A DNA stretch of 59,299 nucleotides from Terriglobia bacterium (GCA_020073285.1 JAIQFM010000002.1:1-59299); one strand, 5' to 3'. Numbered from the stretch's first letter, positions 24,888-33,016 are shown. Notes: generated by a model not told the origin, from the sequence alone. Translations and numbers: made by a program.

Positions 24888-24917
24888 CCTCTGTGACCTC
24901 TGTGTCCTCTGTGGTTA
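24888..24917. repeat. CCTCTGTG repeat, right end of HicB-like cassette
   Basis: Three nine-base units: CCTCTGTGA, CCTCTGTGT, CCTCTGTGG, then TTAA. On the other strand the TTAA supplies the TAA stop of the gene at 24915-25169. Confidence 0.85.
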
Positions 24918-25169
24918 AGTCTTGGGTTTCAATTCCTGCATCACGCTCTGCACCAACTCCTTCGCTTCCGCCAGTTGCTTCATGATGATCTGGATATCCA
25001 TGACCGGCTTGCCCGGCCAGCGCTGGCTCTGGCAGTACACCCCGTGCTGCCCGACAAACGCCATGGCGTCCGTGATCAGGTCCATGGTGACCGCCAGCCG
25101 CCCGCGCGGCACTCCCATCATGAACTCGTACTTTTCCAGCTCTTCGCGCTTTTCCTCGAAAACCGACAT
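24915..25169 (-). CDS. Small helical protein of unknown function
   Basis: An 84-residue protein, mostly helical: MSVFEEKREELEKYEFMMGV, PRGRLAVTMDLITDAMAFVG, and the C-terminal DIQIIMKQLAEAKELVQSVM QELK coil. No family recognised. The frame is open for 20 more codons upstream (to 25229), but the Met chosen begins the acidic helix. Divergent from the DUF2911 gene. Its stop codon lies in the CCTCTGTG repeat. Confidence 0.55.
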   Translation of the reverse strand: MSVFEEKREELEKYEFMMGVPRGRLAVTMDLITDAMAFVGQHGVYCQSQRWPGKPVMDIQIIMKQLAEAKELVQSVMQELKPKT

Positions 25170-25282
25170 CCCGAGATTGTACGGGACGCGCCGCACATTG
25201 CGTGTCACCGGGCCGGCAGGTTGTCGCATTTATCCGACATCACTGATATCTTGGAGCTTTTACTTGGAGCTTTGGAGGAAGT

Positions 25283-25861
25283 ATGAGGCGTTCCACCCTG
25301 TTGGTCGTCGCAACTTGTGTTCTGACCTTCTTTTTCGCGCTTGCCGCCACGGCGCAAATGTCACATGACAAGTCGAAGCGTCCCAGCCCGCCGGGCGCCG
25401 CGACGTTCGCCTTCGCCGACGGCAAGACCATCACCATCGACTACAGCCGTCCGAAAATTAACGATCCCCAGACCGGCAAGCCGCGCGTCATCTACGGCGG
25501 CCTGGTTCCCTATGGCGAAGTGTGGCGCGCCGGCGCCAACGAAGCTACCTCTTTCGTCACCCAGGCGAACCTGCTGATCGGCGGCACGCCGGTGCCCGCC
25601 GGCAGCTACACGTTGTTCATCCTTCCGCAGCAGAGCGGCCCATGGAAACTGATTGTCAGTAAGAAAACCGGTGAGTGGGGCATCCCCTATCCCGGCGAGC
25701 AATTCGACTTGGCGCGCATCAACATGAAGACCGGCAAGCTCGCCGCGCCGGTGGAGCAATTCACCATCTCGTTCGACAAGCGCGGCCCTAATGCCGGCGT
25801 GCTCAAGTTTGACTGGGAAAGCACCGGCGCGTCGGTGGACCTCAGCGAGTCGAGCAAGTAG
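25283..25861 (+). CDS. DUF2911 family secreted protein
   Basis: A 192-residue protein with a signal peptide (LLVVATCVLTFFFALAATAQ). The DUF2911 signature is clear: TITIDYSRPKINDPQTGKPR, VIYGGLVPYGEVWRAGANEA TSF, VPAGSYTLFILPQQSGPWKL IVSKKTGEWG. Family members are exported proteins of Acidobacteriota and Bacteroidota with no known activity; a carbohydrate- or ligand-binding beta fold is likely. GGAGG stands 5 bases before the ATG. Confidence 0.85.
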   Translation: MRRSTLLVVATCVLTFFFALAATAQMSHDKSKRPSPPGAATFAFADGKTITIDYSRPKINDPQTGKPRVIYGGLVPYGEVWRAGANEATSFVTQANLLIGGTPVPAGSYTLFILPQQSGPWKLIVSKKTGEWGIPYPGEQFDLARINMKTGKLAAPVEQFTISFDKRGPNAGVLKFDWESTGASVDLSESSK

Positions 25862-25888
25862 ATTTCGATGCAGCGCGCTCGCCCACCA

Positions 25889-25972
25889 GCCGATTCTCGA
25901 TTCGCTGTGAGCGATTCTTGATTTGCTCTGGCCGATTCTCGATTTGCTCTGGCCGATTGTCGATTTGCTCTG
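25889..25972. repeat. Four tandem copies of a 21-bp unit
   Basis: The unit is GCCGATTCTCGATTTGCTCTG with small changes; the first copies are slightly shorter or altered, and the last carries TTG for TTC. It follows the DUF2911 gene. The region 25862-26387 has no gene that I can support; it holds this array and the MITE-like element at 26010. Confidence 0.85.
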
Positions 25973-26009
25973 GTGGAAGCGCCGGGCTTTAGAGCCGTTT
26001 CATCTTTTC

Positions 26010-26150
26010 TGTAGCCGATGTCATCCCGAGCGAGGGAGGGCTCCCGCGCGTTTTACCGGGGTCCCCAGCACGCCTGCCTTTCGCGTGCTGGGGTGGTCGT
26101 GCGCGGGAAACCCGAGTCGAGGGATCTCTGTGTTTCCTCTCTCGGCTACA
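26010..26150. repeat. MITE-like element with TGTAGCC ends, copy B
   Basis: Same ends and core as 8175-8277, but with an extra nested palindrome in the middle (CCCCAGCACGCC, TGCCTTT, CGCGTGCTGGGG). The same insert is present in the copy at 37571-37782. Confidence 0.85.
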
Positions 26151-26387
26151 CCGTTTCTGAAACTGCTTTCAGCCCGGCGAAAGGCCCTTAGCCATTGTTG
26201 TTCCGCGCGGGCGAGGGAGCGAAGCGACCGAGCCCGCTCGGAATCTGGGTTTCCAACAACCTACGATCTGGCACTCTCGCCTCGCGAGTGCTTCCCGTTT
26301 TGATCCCCGCTGTCGCCAGTTGACGCTTGAAGGCGATTGCAGCCTCCCCGCCCTGTACTAGAATCTCTTCGACTCCCGGAGGTGCGC

Positions 26388-26552
26388 ATGCCCCGCTACG
26401 AATTCTATTGCGAAGACTGCCAAAAAGAGTTCGAGTTGATTCTCACTCTTGCCGAGTACGAGAAAGGCCAGGTGAAATGTCCGAAATGCGGCGGTAAACA
26501 CGTCCACCAGGAAGCCGCGGCGTTCTTCGCCGTGACCTCGAAGAAATCTTAG
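26388..26552 (+). CDS. FmdB-type zinc ribbon protein
   Basis: A 54-residue protein starting MPRYEFYCEDCQKEFE with two CxxC pairs (CEDC and CPKC) that form a zinc ribbon, as in the FmdB/CxxC_CxxC_SSSS family of putative regulators. GGAGG lies 7 bases before the ATG. The TAG stop is formed by a TTAGCCAC repeat. A paralogue lies at 43912-44103. Confidence 0.85.
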   Translation: MPRYEFYCEDCQKEFELILTLAEYEKGQVKCPKCGGKHVHQEAAAFFAVTSKKS

Positions 26553-26570
26553 CCACGGAGTACACGGAGG
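26549..26570. repeat. TTAGCCACGGAG repeat, empty pair left end
   Basis: TTAGCCACGGAGTACACGGA then GG, containing the fmdB stop codon. Its inverse is at 26650-26671; between them there is a terminator but no gene. Confidence 0.8.
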
Positions 26571-26615
26571 AAAACGGAAACGATACGAACTGGTCGGCGT
26601 CGGCCATAAGAACAA

Positions 26616-26645
26616 GGCTGAACCCTGCGGTTCAGCCCTTTCTTT
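26616..26645 (+). terminator. Rho-independent terminator after the FmdB gene
   Basis: GGCTGAACC (26616-26624), loop CTGC, GGTTCAGCC (26629-26637), then CTTTCTTT. Confidence 0.9.
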
Positions 26646-26649
26646 AGAA

Positions 26650-26671
26650 CCTCCATGGCCTCTGTGGCTAA
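26650..26671. repeat. CCTCTGTGGCTAA repeat, empty pair right end
   Basis: CTCCATGGCCTCTGTGGCTA then A, the inverse of 26549-26570. It stops 4 bases before the stop codon of gcvPB. Confidence 0.75.
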
Positions 26672-26675
26672 CCCG

Positions 26676-28184
26676 TTAATCGCCCTTCGCCGACTGCGCC
26701 TGCGGTTTCCACCTCAAGATCGGCTGGCGCGCGGCGCGCGTTTCATCCAGCCGCCCGATCCGCGTGGTATGCGGCGCGCTGAGCACGACTTCGGGAGTGT
26801 TCTCGCATTCCTCGGCGATGTTTTTCATGGCATCGATGAACAGATCCATCTCCTCCAGCGATTCGCTTTCCGTCGGCTCGATCATCAGCGCTCCGTGCAC
26901 GATCATGGGAAACGACACGGTGTACGGGTGGAAGCCGTAATCGATCAGCCGCTTGGCGATGTCGCCCGTCTTGATGCCCTTCGCAGTCTGCTTGTGGTCG
27001 CTGAACACGACCTCGTGCATGCTGGGCGTCGAGTACGGCAGCTCGTACACGCCATCCAGCTTCTTGCGGATGTAATTGGCATTGAGCACCGCGTCTTCCG
27101 TGGTCTGCACCAGCCCGTCGCGCCCGTTGGCCATGATGTACGCCAGCGCGCGCACGTGCATGCCGAAGTTGCCGTAGAAGGCGCGCACCCGCCCGATCGA
27201 TTGCGGCCGGTCGTAGTCGAATCCGAGTGTCCCGTCCTTCTTGGTCACGACTACCGGGATGGGCAAGAACGGCTCCATGATTTTTTTGCATGCCACCGGA
27301 CCCGATCCCGGGCCGCCGCCGCCGTGCGGTGTCGAAAACGTCTTGTGCAGATTGAGGTGCATCACGTCGATGCCGAAATCGCCCGGCCGCACCTTGCCCA
27401 CCAGCGCATTCATGTTGGCGCCGTCCATGTACACCAGCCCGCCCTTGCGGTGCACAATCTCAGCCACCTTGTGGATCTCCTGCTCGAATAGTCCCACCGT
27501 GTTGGGGTTGGTCACCATCAGCGCCGCCACATCCTCGTTCATCTGCGCTTCCAGCGACGGGATGTCCACCATGCCATGGGCGTTCGATTTCAGGTTCTCC
27601 ACCTCGTAGCCCGCGATCGCCGCCGTGGCGGGATTGGTGCCGTGGGCGGAGTCGGGAATCAAAATCTTCTTCCGCGGATTGCCCTGCGACTGCAAATACG
27701 CCCGCACCAGCAGAATGCCCGTGAGTTCCCCGTGCGCGCCCGCGGCCGGCTGCAACGTGATCGCCTCCATGCCGCAGATTTCCATCAGCGCCTTGCGTAG
27801 CGCCTGCAGGATCAGCAACGCCCCCTGCGATACCTTCTCCGGCTGGTAGGGATGCGCGTTCGCTAGCCCGTCCAACCGCGCCACGATCTCATTGATTCGC
27901 GGGTTGTACTTCATGGTGCACGAGCCCAGTGGATACAGGCCGGTGTCCACGCCGTAGTTCCACGTGGAAATACGCGTGAAGTGCCGGATGATCTCGATCT
28001 CGCTGACCTCGGGCATGTTCCCTAAATCGGCGCGCGCCGCGTTGCCCAGCACCTGCGATGGATTCACCTCGGGCACATCCAGCTCGGGCAGCTTGTACCC
28101 CTTCTTGCCGGGCGACGATTTCTCGAAGATCAGCCCTTCGTTCTGGATGACGTGCGTGGTGGCTTTCTTGATTTTCCGGTTCAT
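26676..28184 (-). CDS. gcvPB: Glycine dehydrogenase (decarboxylating) subunit 2
   Basis: A 502-residue C-terminal half of the glycine cleavage P protein. The PLP lysine is in [20 protein letters not shown]; other marks are [32 protein letters not shown] and [18 protein letters not shown]. With the gcvPA product it decarboxylates glycine and passes the aminomethyl group to GcvH. Its ATG overlaps the TGA of gcvPA by 4 bases. Last gene of the gcv group. Confidence 0.96.
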   Translation of the reverse strand: MNRKIKKATTHVIQNEGLIFEKSSPGKKGYKLPELDVPEVNPSQVLGNAARADLGNMPEVSEIEIIRHFTRISTWNYGVDTGLYPLGSCTMKYNPRINEIVARLDGLANAHPYQPEKVSQGALLILQALRKALMEICGMEAITLQPAAGAHGELTGILLVRAYLQSQGNPRKKILIPDSAHGTNPATAAIAGYEVENLKSNAHGMVDIPSLEAQMNEDVAALMVTNPNTVGLFEQEIHKVAEIVHRKGGLVYMDGANMNALVGKVRPGDFGIDVMHLNLHKTFSTPHGGGGPGSGPVACKKIMEPFLPIPVVVTKKDGTLGFDYDRPQSIGRVRAFYGNFGMHVRALAYIMANGRDGLVQTTEDAVLNANYIRKKLDGVYELPYSTPSMHEVVFSDHKQTAKGIKTGDIAKRLIDYGFHPYTVSFPMIVHGALMIEPTESESLEEMDLFIDAMKNIAEECENTPEVVLSAPHTTRIGRLDETRAARQPILRWKPQAQSAKGD

Positions 28185-29551
28185 TGCGCCACCTCCGTCG
28201 AGACAACCTGGGGTTTGGCTTTTTGAGGTGACAGTGCCGTCGCCGCCGCCTCAATCGCAACTCTGCGTGTCAGCTCCGTGCAGCACCACAGCGAGGCGTT
28301 GCCCAGCTCGGGATAGAATTTTTTCAGCGGCAACCCCCCGATGATCTTCTGCTTCAGCATGCGGCCGTTCAGCGTCTTGGGATCCTTGCTGGTCTGCACC
28401 ACGAATTCGTTGAACCGCGGCGCGCCCTGGAACAGCACCTTCGCGGTCTTGCCGAACTGCTCGACCGCATACGCCGTCTTGGCCAGGTTCTGCGTCGCCA
28501 GTTCCTTCAGCCCCTCGCGTCCGTACACGGTCATGAACACGGTCGCCATCAGCGCGATCAGCGCCTGGTTGGTGCAGATGTTCGATGTCGCCTTCTCGCG
28601 CCGGATGTGCTGCTCGCGGGTGGAGAGCGTCAGCACGAACCCGCGCCGCCCCTGCTTGTCCACCGTCTGCCCGACCAGCCGGCCCGGCATCTGGCGGACG
28701 AACTTTTCCTTCGTCGCAATCACGCCGGCGTACGGCCCACCGAAGCTGAGCGGCACTCCGAACGACTGCGCTTCCATGGCGACGATGTCAGCTTCCGTTG
28801 GCGGCTTCACAATGCCAAGCGAGACCGCCTCCGCGATCGCCACCACCAGCAGCGCTCCCTTGCGATGCGCGATCTCCGCAACGGCAGCCACGTCCTCAAT
28901 CGTGCCGAAGAAATTCGGCGATTGAATCAGCACGCACGCCGTGCCGTCCGTGATCGCCTTCTCCAGCGCGGCGGCATTCACCCGCCCGTTCTCCAGGAAC
29001 GGAACCTCGGCCAGCGGAATGCCCTGGTTTTTCGCGTAGCTGGCCAGCACCTCGCGGTACTCGGGGTGCACGCTGCGCGCCACCACCGCACTGCGTCGCC
29101 CGGTGACGCGCGCCGCCATCAACACCGCCTCGGTGGCCGCGGTCGAGCCGTCGTACATCGAGGCGTTCGCCACCTCCATGCCGGTCAGCTCGCAGATCAT
29201 GGTCTGGAACTCGAAGATCGCCTGCAGCGTGCCTTGCGAGATCTCCGGCTGATACGGCGTGTAGGCGGTGAAGAACTCGCCGCGCGAGATCAGCGTGTCG
29301 ATCACGACCGGCCGGTAATGGTGATAGGCGCCGGCGCCCAGGAAATTGGCGTAGCCGGACGCGGCGGTATCCGCCGCCCGCTGCCGAAACCAGTCCAGGA
29401 TGTCGGCTTCGGCCATCGAAGGCGCAATATCCAGCTCGCGTTTCAGCCGGTATTCCGCCGGAATGGGAGCAAATAGCTCGTCTACGGAGCGGATGCCGAT
29501 TTCGCGCAGCATCAACTCCCGGTCGGTTGGGGACTTCGGAAGATAGCGCAT
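28181..29551 (-). CDS. gcvPA: Glycine dehydrogenase (decarboxylating) subunit 1
   Basis: A 456-residue N-terminal half of the split P protein: [20 protein letters not shown] at the start, [60 protein letters not shown] and the glycine-binding-loop region. The start chosen is the Met of MRYLPKSP; upstream codons come from a period-7 AT-rich array. No Shine-Dalgarno is visible, because the array fills the leader. A trace of the array is therefore the actual 5' flank of the gene. Confidence 0.95.
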   Translation of the reverse strand: MRYLPKSPTDRELMLREIGIRSVDELFAPIPAEYRLKRELDIAPSMAEADILDWFRQRAADTAASGYANFLGAGAYHHYRPVVIDTLISRGEFFTAYTPYQPEISQGTLQAIFEFQTMICELTGMEVANASMYDGSTAATEAVLMAARVTGRRSAVVARSVHPEYREVLASYAKNQGIPLAEVPFLENGRVNAAALEKAITDGTACVLIQSPNFFGTIEDVAAVAEIAHRKGALLVVAIAEAVSLGIVKPPTEADIVAMEAQSFGVPLSFGGPYAGVIATKEKFVRQMPGRLVGQTVDKQGRRGFVLTLSTREQHIRREKATSNICTNQALIALMATVFMTVYGREGLKELATQNLAKTAYAVEQFGKTAKVLFQGAPRFNEFVVQTSKDPKTLNGRMLKQKIIGGLPLKKFYPELGNASLWCCTELTRRVAIEAAATALSPQKAKPQVVSTEVAQ

Positions 29552-29554
29552 AGG

Positions 29555-29588
29555 AATTTGTAATTGGGCAATTTGTAATTGGTAATTC
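29555..29588. repeat. Period-7 AT-rich array abutting the gcvPA start
   Basis: AATTTGT, AATTGGG, CAATTTGT, AATTGGT, AATTC on the plus strand; on the minus strand it ends 3 bases before the gcvPA ATG. It is the inverse of the array at 29664-29698. Confidence 0.8.
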
Positions 29589-29594
29589 AATGAG

Positions 29595-29641
29595 CGGTTG
29601 CCCCACCCTTATCTCGCCCGGGTCTCGCAAGATAGGGTGGG
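29595..29641. repeat. GGTTGCCCCACCC palindrome, copy 1
   Basis: CCCCACCCTTATCT pairs with AGATAGGGTGGG. A related hairpin is at 32410-32459. It lies between two inverted AT-rich heptamer arrays, so the whole 29555-29698 segment is one symmetrical element between gcvH and gcvPA. Confidence 0.8.
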
Positions 29642-29663
29642 ATTTTTCTAATCGAGCGCCCGC

Positions 29664-29698
29664 CCAATTACCAATTACAAATTACCAATCACAAATTC
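29664..29698. repeat. Period-7 array (CCAATTA) after gcvH
   Basis: CCAATTA, CCAATTA, CAAATTA, CCAATCA, CAAATTC. Inverse of the array at 29555. It ends 8 bases from the gcvH stop codon. Confidence 0.85.
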
Positions 29699-29706
29699 GG
29701 TTCGCG

Positions 29707-30096
29707 CTAGTGCCCGTCTTCTTCCGCCACGAATTTCTCGTAGTCCGCGGCGGAGAGCAGGTTCTTGACCTCGCCCGGATTGCTGAGCTTCACTTTCAGC
29801 ATCCACGCGCCGTGCGGGTCGGCATTCACTTTTTCCGGCGCCGTGTTCAGCTCCTGGTTGACCTCGGTCACGGTGCCCGAAGCCGGCGCGTAAATGTCCG
29901 AGACCGCCTTCACCGACTCCACCGTCCCCAGGCTCTTGCCCTGCGTCAGCGTGGCGCCGGGCTTGGGCAACTCGACGAACACGATGTCGCCCAGCGCCTT
30001 CTGCGCATGATCGGTGATCCCGATAATGCCGGTATCGCCTTCCACCTTGATCCACTCATGTTCCTTCGTGTACTTCAAATCCGCCGGATAGGCCAT
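29707..30096 (-). CDS. gcvH: Glycine cleavage system H protein
   Basis: A 129-residue lipoyl carrier. The lipoylated lysine is in LGTVESVKAVSDIYAPASGT; YTKEHEWIKVEGDTGIIGIT DHAQ and VNADPHGAWMLKVKLSNPGE also fit. It shuttles the aminomethyl group between P and T proteins. The Met of MAYPADLKYT is used; GGAG lies upstream, and five further codons with another Met are possible. Confidence 0.95.
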   Translation of the reverse strand: MAYPADLKYTKEHEWIKVEGDTGIIGITDHAQKALGDIVFVELPKPGATLTQGKSLGTVESVKAVSDIYAPASGTVTEVNQELNTAPEKVNADPHGAWMLKVKLSNPGEVKNLLSAADYEKFVAEEDGH

Positions 30097-30190
30097 TTCG
30101 TCGTGCTCCACTTACGCCAGAATATTTACGACTGAAATGATTTCGTCGTCGAAAACAAAACTCAAACGGCTGTCATCTGCGCAGAAACAA

Positions 30191-30212
30191 TAAAGTCACA
30201 ACCTCTGAGCGA
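30191..30212. repeat. Truncated end of the TTGTGACTTTTTTGA element
   Basis: AAAGTCACAACCT followed by CTGAGCGAG. It matches the right end and target of the intact 95-bp element at 37584-37678. The other end is not found nearby. Confidence 0.55.
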
Positions 30213-30250
30213 GTCCAACGCGCTTGCTGAACGACCGCGCTCCTAAACGA

Positions 30251-30303
30251 CTGTCATCCTGAGCGAGGACGCGCCGTCTTTGCGCGTCCGAGTCGAAGGA
30301 CCC
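30251..30303. repeat. GTCATCCTGAGCGAG repeat, short copy D
   Basis: GTCATCCTGAGCGAGGACGC, a short GCGC hairpin, then GTCCGAGTCGAAGGACC. It lacks the GTGTAGCC ends. It lies in the gap between gcvT and gcvH. Confidence 0.75.
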
Positions 30304-30334
30304 CTACTTCCGCTCACATTTCAATGCCGTGCGC

Positions 30335-30378
30335 CTTGAGCCTCAAGCTCCCGCCTGCAGCCGGAAGCCCGGAGCCTA
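30335..30378. repeat. Period-7 array over the gcvT stop codon
   Basis: TTGAGCC, TCAAGCT, CCCGCCT, GCAGCCG, GAAGCCC, GGAGCCT, AG. The TAG stop of gcvT (complement of 30376-30378) is formed in the last unit. Degenerate but in phase. Confidence 0.65.
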
Positions 30379-31518
30379 GCTTCTCTTCGGCCGCTTATAA
30401 AACGGCGTCGGCACCACCTTCGCCTTCACCGCATTGCCCCGAATCTCCACCCCGACCACGGCGTCCACCTTCGCGTGCGACAGCGGCACGTACGCCAGAT
30501 CGATATTCTTCTTCAAGAAAGGCGCATACGACCCGCTGGTCACTTGCCCGATCTGCTTCCCGTTTTCATCGAGCACCTTGTACCCATCGCGCCCGATGCC
30601 GCGCTCGATCATCTCCAGCCCCACCAGCGTGCGCGTTACGCCGTCAGTCTGCTGCCGCTCCAGCGATCTCCGCCCGATGAACTCGGCCTTGTCCATTTTC
30701 AGCCAACGGTCCAAACCGGCTTCCCACACCGTGATCGAATCGGAAATCTCGTGCCCGTACAGCGCCAGCTTGCCCTCCAGCCGCAGCGTGTTACGCGCGC
30801 CCAGCCCGCACGGCAGCACGCCGAATTCCTTGCCCGCCGCCAGCACCTCGTTCCACACCCGCTCGCTGGTCGCCGTGTCGGTGGGAACGTAAATTTCGAA
30901 TCCGTCCTCGGCGGTGTAGCCGGTGCGCGCGATCAGTATGTCTTGCAGGCCGCACACCGTGCCGCGCGTGAACCAGTAGAACTTCACCTTCGACAAATCG
31001 GCGTCGGTCAGCTTCTGCAGCACGTCCACGCCGCGCGGCCCCTGGATGGCAATCTGCGTGAAGTCATCGCTGAGGTGCTCGACCTTGCAGTCGAACGAAC
31101 GCGTGTTCTCGCGCACCCACGCGATGTCCTTCTCGCGCGTCCCGGCATTGATCACAAAGAAAAAGTCGTTCTCCCCGAAGCGGTGAACGATCACGTCGTC
31201 CACGAACGTCCCCTGCGGGTACAGCATCGCCGAATACTGGCATTGCCCGAGCTGCAGTTTCGACGCGTCGTTCATGGTGATGTGCTGCACCGCCGGCAGC
31301 GCTTGCCGCCCCGAGACGCGGATGTCCCCCATGTGGCTGACGTCGAAGATTCCCACCCCGGAACGCACCGCGAGATGCTCCGCGATCAGGCCGGCGGGAT
31401 ACTCCACCGGCATGTCCCAGCCGTTGAAGTCCACCATCTTGGCGCCCAGCTTGCGGTGGACCGCGTTCAATGCCGTCTTGCGGATGACTGCGGTTGAATC
31501 ATCTGGCGTGGAAGACAC
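30376..31518 (-). CDS. gcvT: Glycine cleavage system T protein (aminomethyltransferase)
   Basis: A 380-residue folate-dependent aminomethyltransferase: KMVDFNGWDMPVEYPAGLIA EH, GIFDVSHMGDIRVSG, GYTAEDGFEIYVP, GLGARNTLRLEGKLALYGHE and the C-terminal QIGQVTSGSYAPFLKKNIDL AYV. It releases ammonia and loads the carbon on tetrahydrofolate. The GTG start lies 5 bases after GAGAGG; a longer frame upstream has no ribosome site. No glycine riboswitch motif is visible in the 150 bases ahead. It leads the gcv group, 279 bases before gcvH. Confidence 0.95.
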   Translation of the reverse strand: MSSTPDDSTAVIRKTALNAVHRKLGAKMVDFNGWDMPVEYPAGLIAEHLAVRSGVGIFDVSHMGDIRVSGRQALPAVQHITMNDASKLQLGQCQYSAMLYPQGTFVDDVIVHRFGENDFFFVINAGTREKDIAWVRENTRSFDCKVEHLSDDFTQIAIQGPRGVDVLQKLTDADLSKVKFYWFTRGTVCGLQDILIARTGYTAEDGFEIYVPTDTATSERVWNEVLAAGKEFGVLPCGLGARNTLRLEGKLALYGHEISDSITVWEAGLDRWLKMDKAEFIGRRSLERQQTDGVTRTLVGLEMIERGIGRDGYKVLDENGKQIGQVTSGSYAPFLKKNIDLAYVPLSHAKVDAVVGVEIRGNAVKAKVVPTPFYKRPKRS

Positions 31519-31673
31519 GGTATACCTCTCGGGGCCGCTATGAAAGCATGGGTCCAGATTAGAACGCGCTACCTTAACATGCGATCTGAAGCGGGTCAAA
31601 CATCGCTTCGAACCCATTTTGGGCCTTAGCTCCGCCCTTCTCAGCCGCCCCGATTCGCGCTACAGTTCGACTC

Positions 31674-31841
31674 ATGGCGGAAAAATATCGCTGCGCCGTC
31701 TGCGACCTGGAAGAGTCAAGCTGCGCCTGCGACAAGTATTGTTTCCTGTGCCAGGGCGGCAACGAGGTTCGCCTGTGCTCCGACGGCCTTTACTACTGCC
31801 TTGAATGTCGCGAAGCCTGCGACTTGGAAGCTCAGGTGTGA
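31674..31841 (+). CDS. Small cysteine-rich (zinc finger-like) protein
   Basis: A 55-residue protein with ten cysteines in CxxC or spaced pairs: CAVC, CACD, CFLC, LCSDGLYYCLEC and REACDLE. The spacing suggests two zinc sites. Divergent from gcvT. No Shine-Dalgarno is clear. The TGA stop is the first part of a period-7 array. It is one of several tiny Cys-rich proteins in this window; function unknown. Confidence 0.65.
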   Translation: MAEKYRCAVCDLEESSCACDKYCFLCQGGNEVRLCSDGLYYCLECREACDLEAQV

Positions 31842-31866
31842 GTTGCGAGTTCTGAGTTGCGAGACC
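31838..31866. repeat. Period-7 array (GAGTTGC) over a stop codon
   Basis: GTGAGTT, GCGAGTT, CTGAGTT, GCGAGAC. The TGA stop of the Cys-rich gene (31839-31841) lies in the first unit. Confidence 0.8.
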
Positions 31867-31908
31867 CCAACGGCTCGTCACTCCCGGCGCGGCGAGGAAT
31901 CTGCTGTT

Positions 31909-31943
31909 CACCGGCCACCGATCGCTAGCCACTGGCCACTGGA
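31909..31943. repeat. Period-7 array (CACTGGC) before a start codon
   Basis: CACCGGC, CACCGAT, CGCTAGC, CACTGGC, CACTGGA, then CTTATT and the ATG at 31950. No Shine-Dalgarno exists between array and start. Confidence 0.8.
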
Positions 31944-31949
31944 CTTATT

Positions 31950-32390
31950 ATGACTGACCACGAACTGCTGCGCGAAGCGCTCTCCGAAGCCAGCCTCGGC
32001 CTCCGCGAAGGCGGCCTGCCCATCGGCTCCGTGCTCGCCGACGCTGCTGGACTCATCCTCGCCCGCGGCCACAACCTGCGTGTCCAGACCGGCGACCCCA
32101 CGGCCCACGCCGAAGTCGTCTGCCTGCGCCATGCCGGCCGCCGCCGCGACTGGCCCCAGCTCACCCTGGTCAGCACGCTCAGCCCCTGCATCATGTGCAC
32201 CGGCGCCAGCCTGCTCTACCGCATCCCGCGTGTCATCATCGGGGAGAATCGCAATTTCCTCGGCGCGGAAGATTTATTTCGCCAACACGGAGTGACTCTG
32301 AAGGTGATGGACGACCCCGAATGCATCGAACTGATGCGCTCCTTCACCGCCGCCCACCCCGAGCTGTGGAACGAAGATATCGGCGTTTGA
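31950..32390 (+). CDS. Yeast-type (FCY1-like) cytosine deaminase
   Basis: A 146-residue zinc deaminase. The zinc/catalytic motifs are TAHAEVV and TLSPCIMCTGA. Beyond the family motifs it follows yeast Fcy1 closely: SLGLREGGLPIGSV, ARGHNLRVQTGDPTAHAE, RIPRVIIGENRNF, and a C-terminus DDPECIELMRSFTAAHPELW NEDIG in the same order. It probably deaminates cytosine or a related pyrimidine to feed salvage. The proteobacterial CodA is an unrelated fold. No permease or neighbouring pyrimidine gene is present. Confidence 0.85.
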   Translation: MTDHELLREALSEASLGLREGGLPIGSVLADAAGLILARGHNLRVQTGDPTAHAEVVCLRHAGRRRDWPQLTLVSTLSPCIMCTGASLLYRIPRVIIGENRNFLGAEDLFRQHGVTLKVMDDPECIELMRSFTAAHPELWNEDIGV

Positions 32391-32409
32391 AGGTTTCCCC
32401 AGGCCTGCG

Positions 32410-32459
32410 CGGTTGCTCCATCCTTATCGCTCCTGGGTTTGGAGCGATAGCGTGGGGGG
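32410..32459. repeat. GGTTGCTCCATCC palindrome, copy 2
   Basis: GGTTGCTCCATCCTTATCGC pairs with GGAGCGATAGCGTGGGGGG, related to 29595-29641. It lies between the convergent deaminase and STAS genes. Confidence 0.75.
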
Positions 32460-32474
32460 CTTGGACCTGACTCA

Positions 32475-32858
32475 TCACCCGCCGGAAGCCTGAAGCCTGG
32501 CGTCTGAAGCCGGTTGCGAGAACCCGGACATCGCCTCCGCCATCGTCGCATATACCGGCACGATCAGGCTCATGTGCGCCAGCCTCAGCGTCTGCTCCAC
32601 CACGCCCGTCGCGCCCGCCAGACGCAACTCGCCGCCGGCGTCTTTCACCTTTCCGGAGCACATCACCATGATCACCACACCGCTGCTGTCCATGTGCTTC
32701 ACCTTGGACAGGTCAAAAACGATCCTGGTCTCCTTGGAGCGCACCAGCTCGTCCAAGTCGGACTCGATCTGCTGGCAGTCGCGTCCCAGCGTGATTCGCC
32801 CCGTCATTTCCAGCACGACAACCTCTCCCACGATTTTCCTTTGGATTTCCAGGCTCAT
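32475..32858 (-). CDS. STAS-domain anti-sigma factor antagonist
   Basis: A 127-residue single STAS domain: VVVLEMTGRITLGRDCQQIE, RIVFDLSKVKHMDSSGVVIM (phosphoacceptor Ser after MD), GGELRLAGATGVVEQTLRLA. Such proteins bind or release anti-sigma kinases according to Ser phosphorylation. No RsbW-like kinase is in the window. GGGAG lies before the Met of MSLEIQRK. The last ten residues (SDARLQASGG) are encoded by a period-7 array that has run into the 3' end of the gene. Confidence 0.85.
   Translation of the reverse strand: MSLEIQRKIVGEVVVLEMTGRITLGRDCQQIESDLDELVRSKETRIVFDLSKVKHMDSSGVVIMVMCSGKVKDAGGELRLAGATGVVEQTLRLAHMSLIVPVYATMAEAMSGFSQPASDARLQASGG
32483..32512. repeat. Period-7 array (GAAGCCT) inside the 3' end of the STAS gene
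   Basis: GGAAGCC, TGAAGCC, TGGCGTC, TGAAGCC, GG. It shares the unit of the array at 3222 and encodes the C-terminal tail of the STAS protein. Confidence 0.75.
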
Positions 32859-32960
32859 GGTTTTCTCCCGCCCGCCAGGACAGCCCGCGTCCATGAAGTC
32901 CGCCATGCTAATTCTGCCGGAGCGACACCGTCAACTGTGACTCCGGCCGCGGCGAATCTG

Positions 32961-32984
32961 CCATCGACCATCGACCCTCGACTT
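32961..32984. repeat. Short period-7 array (CCATCGA)
   Basis: CCATCGA, CCATCGA, CCCTCGA, CTT. It lies 33 bases before the gene at 33017. Confidence 0.65.
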
Positions 32985-33016
32985 TGTTCAGAGTACATTT
33001 AGGCGCGCATCGACCC

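Noticed and set aside
25889-25972. CRISPR array
   Set aside because: Units are directly adjacent with no spacers.
31519-31673. Glycine riboswitch before gcvT
   Set aside because: I could not find the conserved glycine aptamer elements in this gap.
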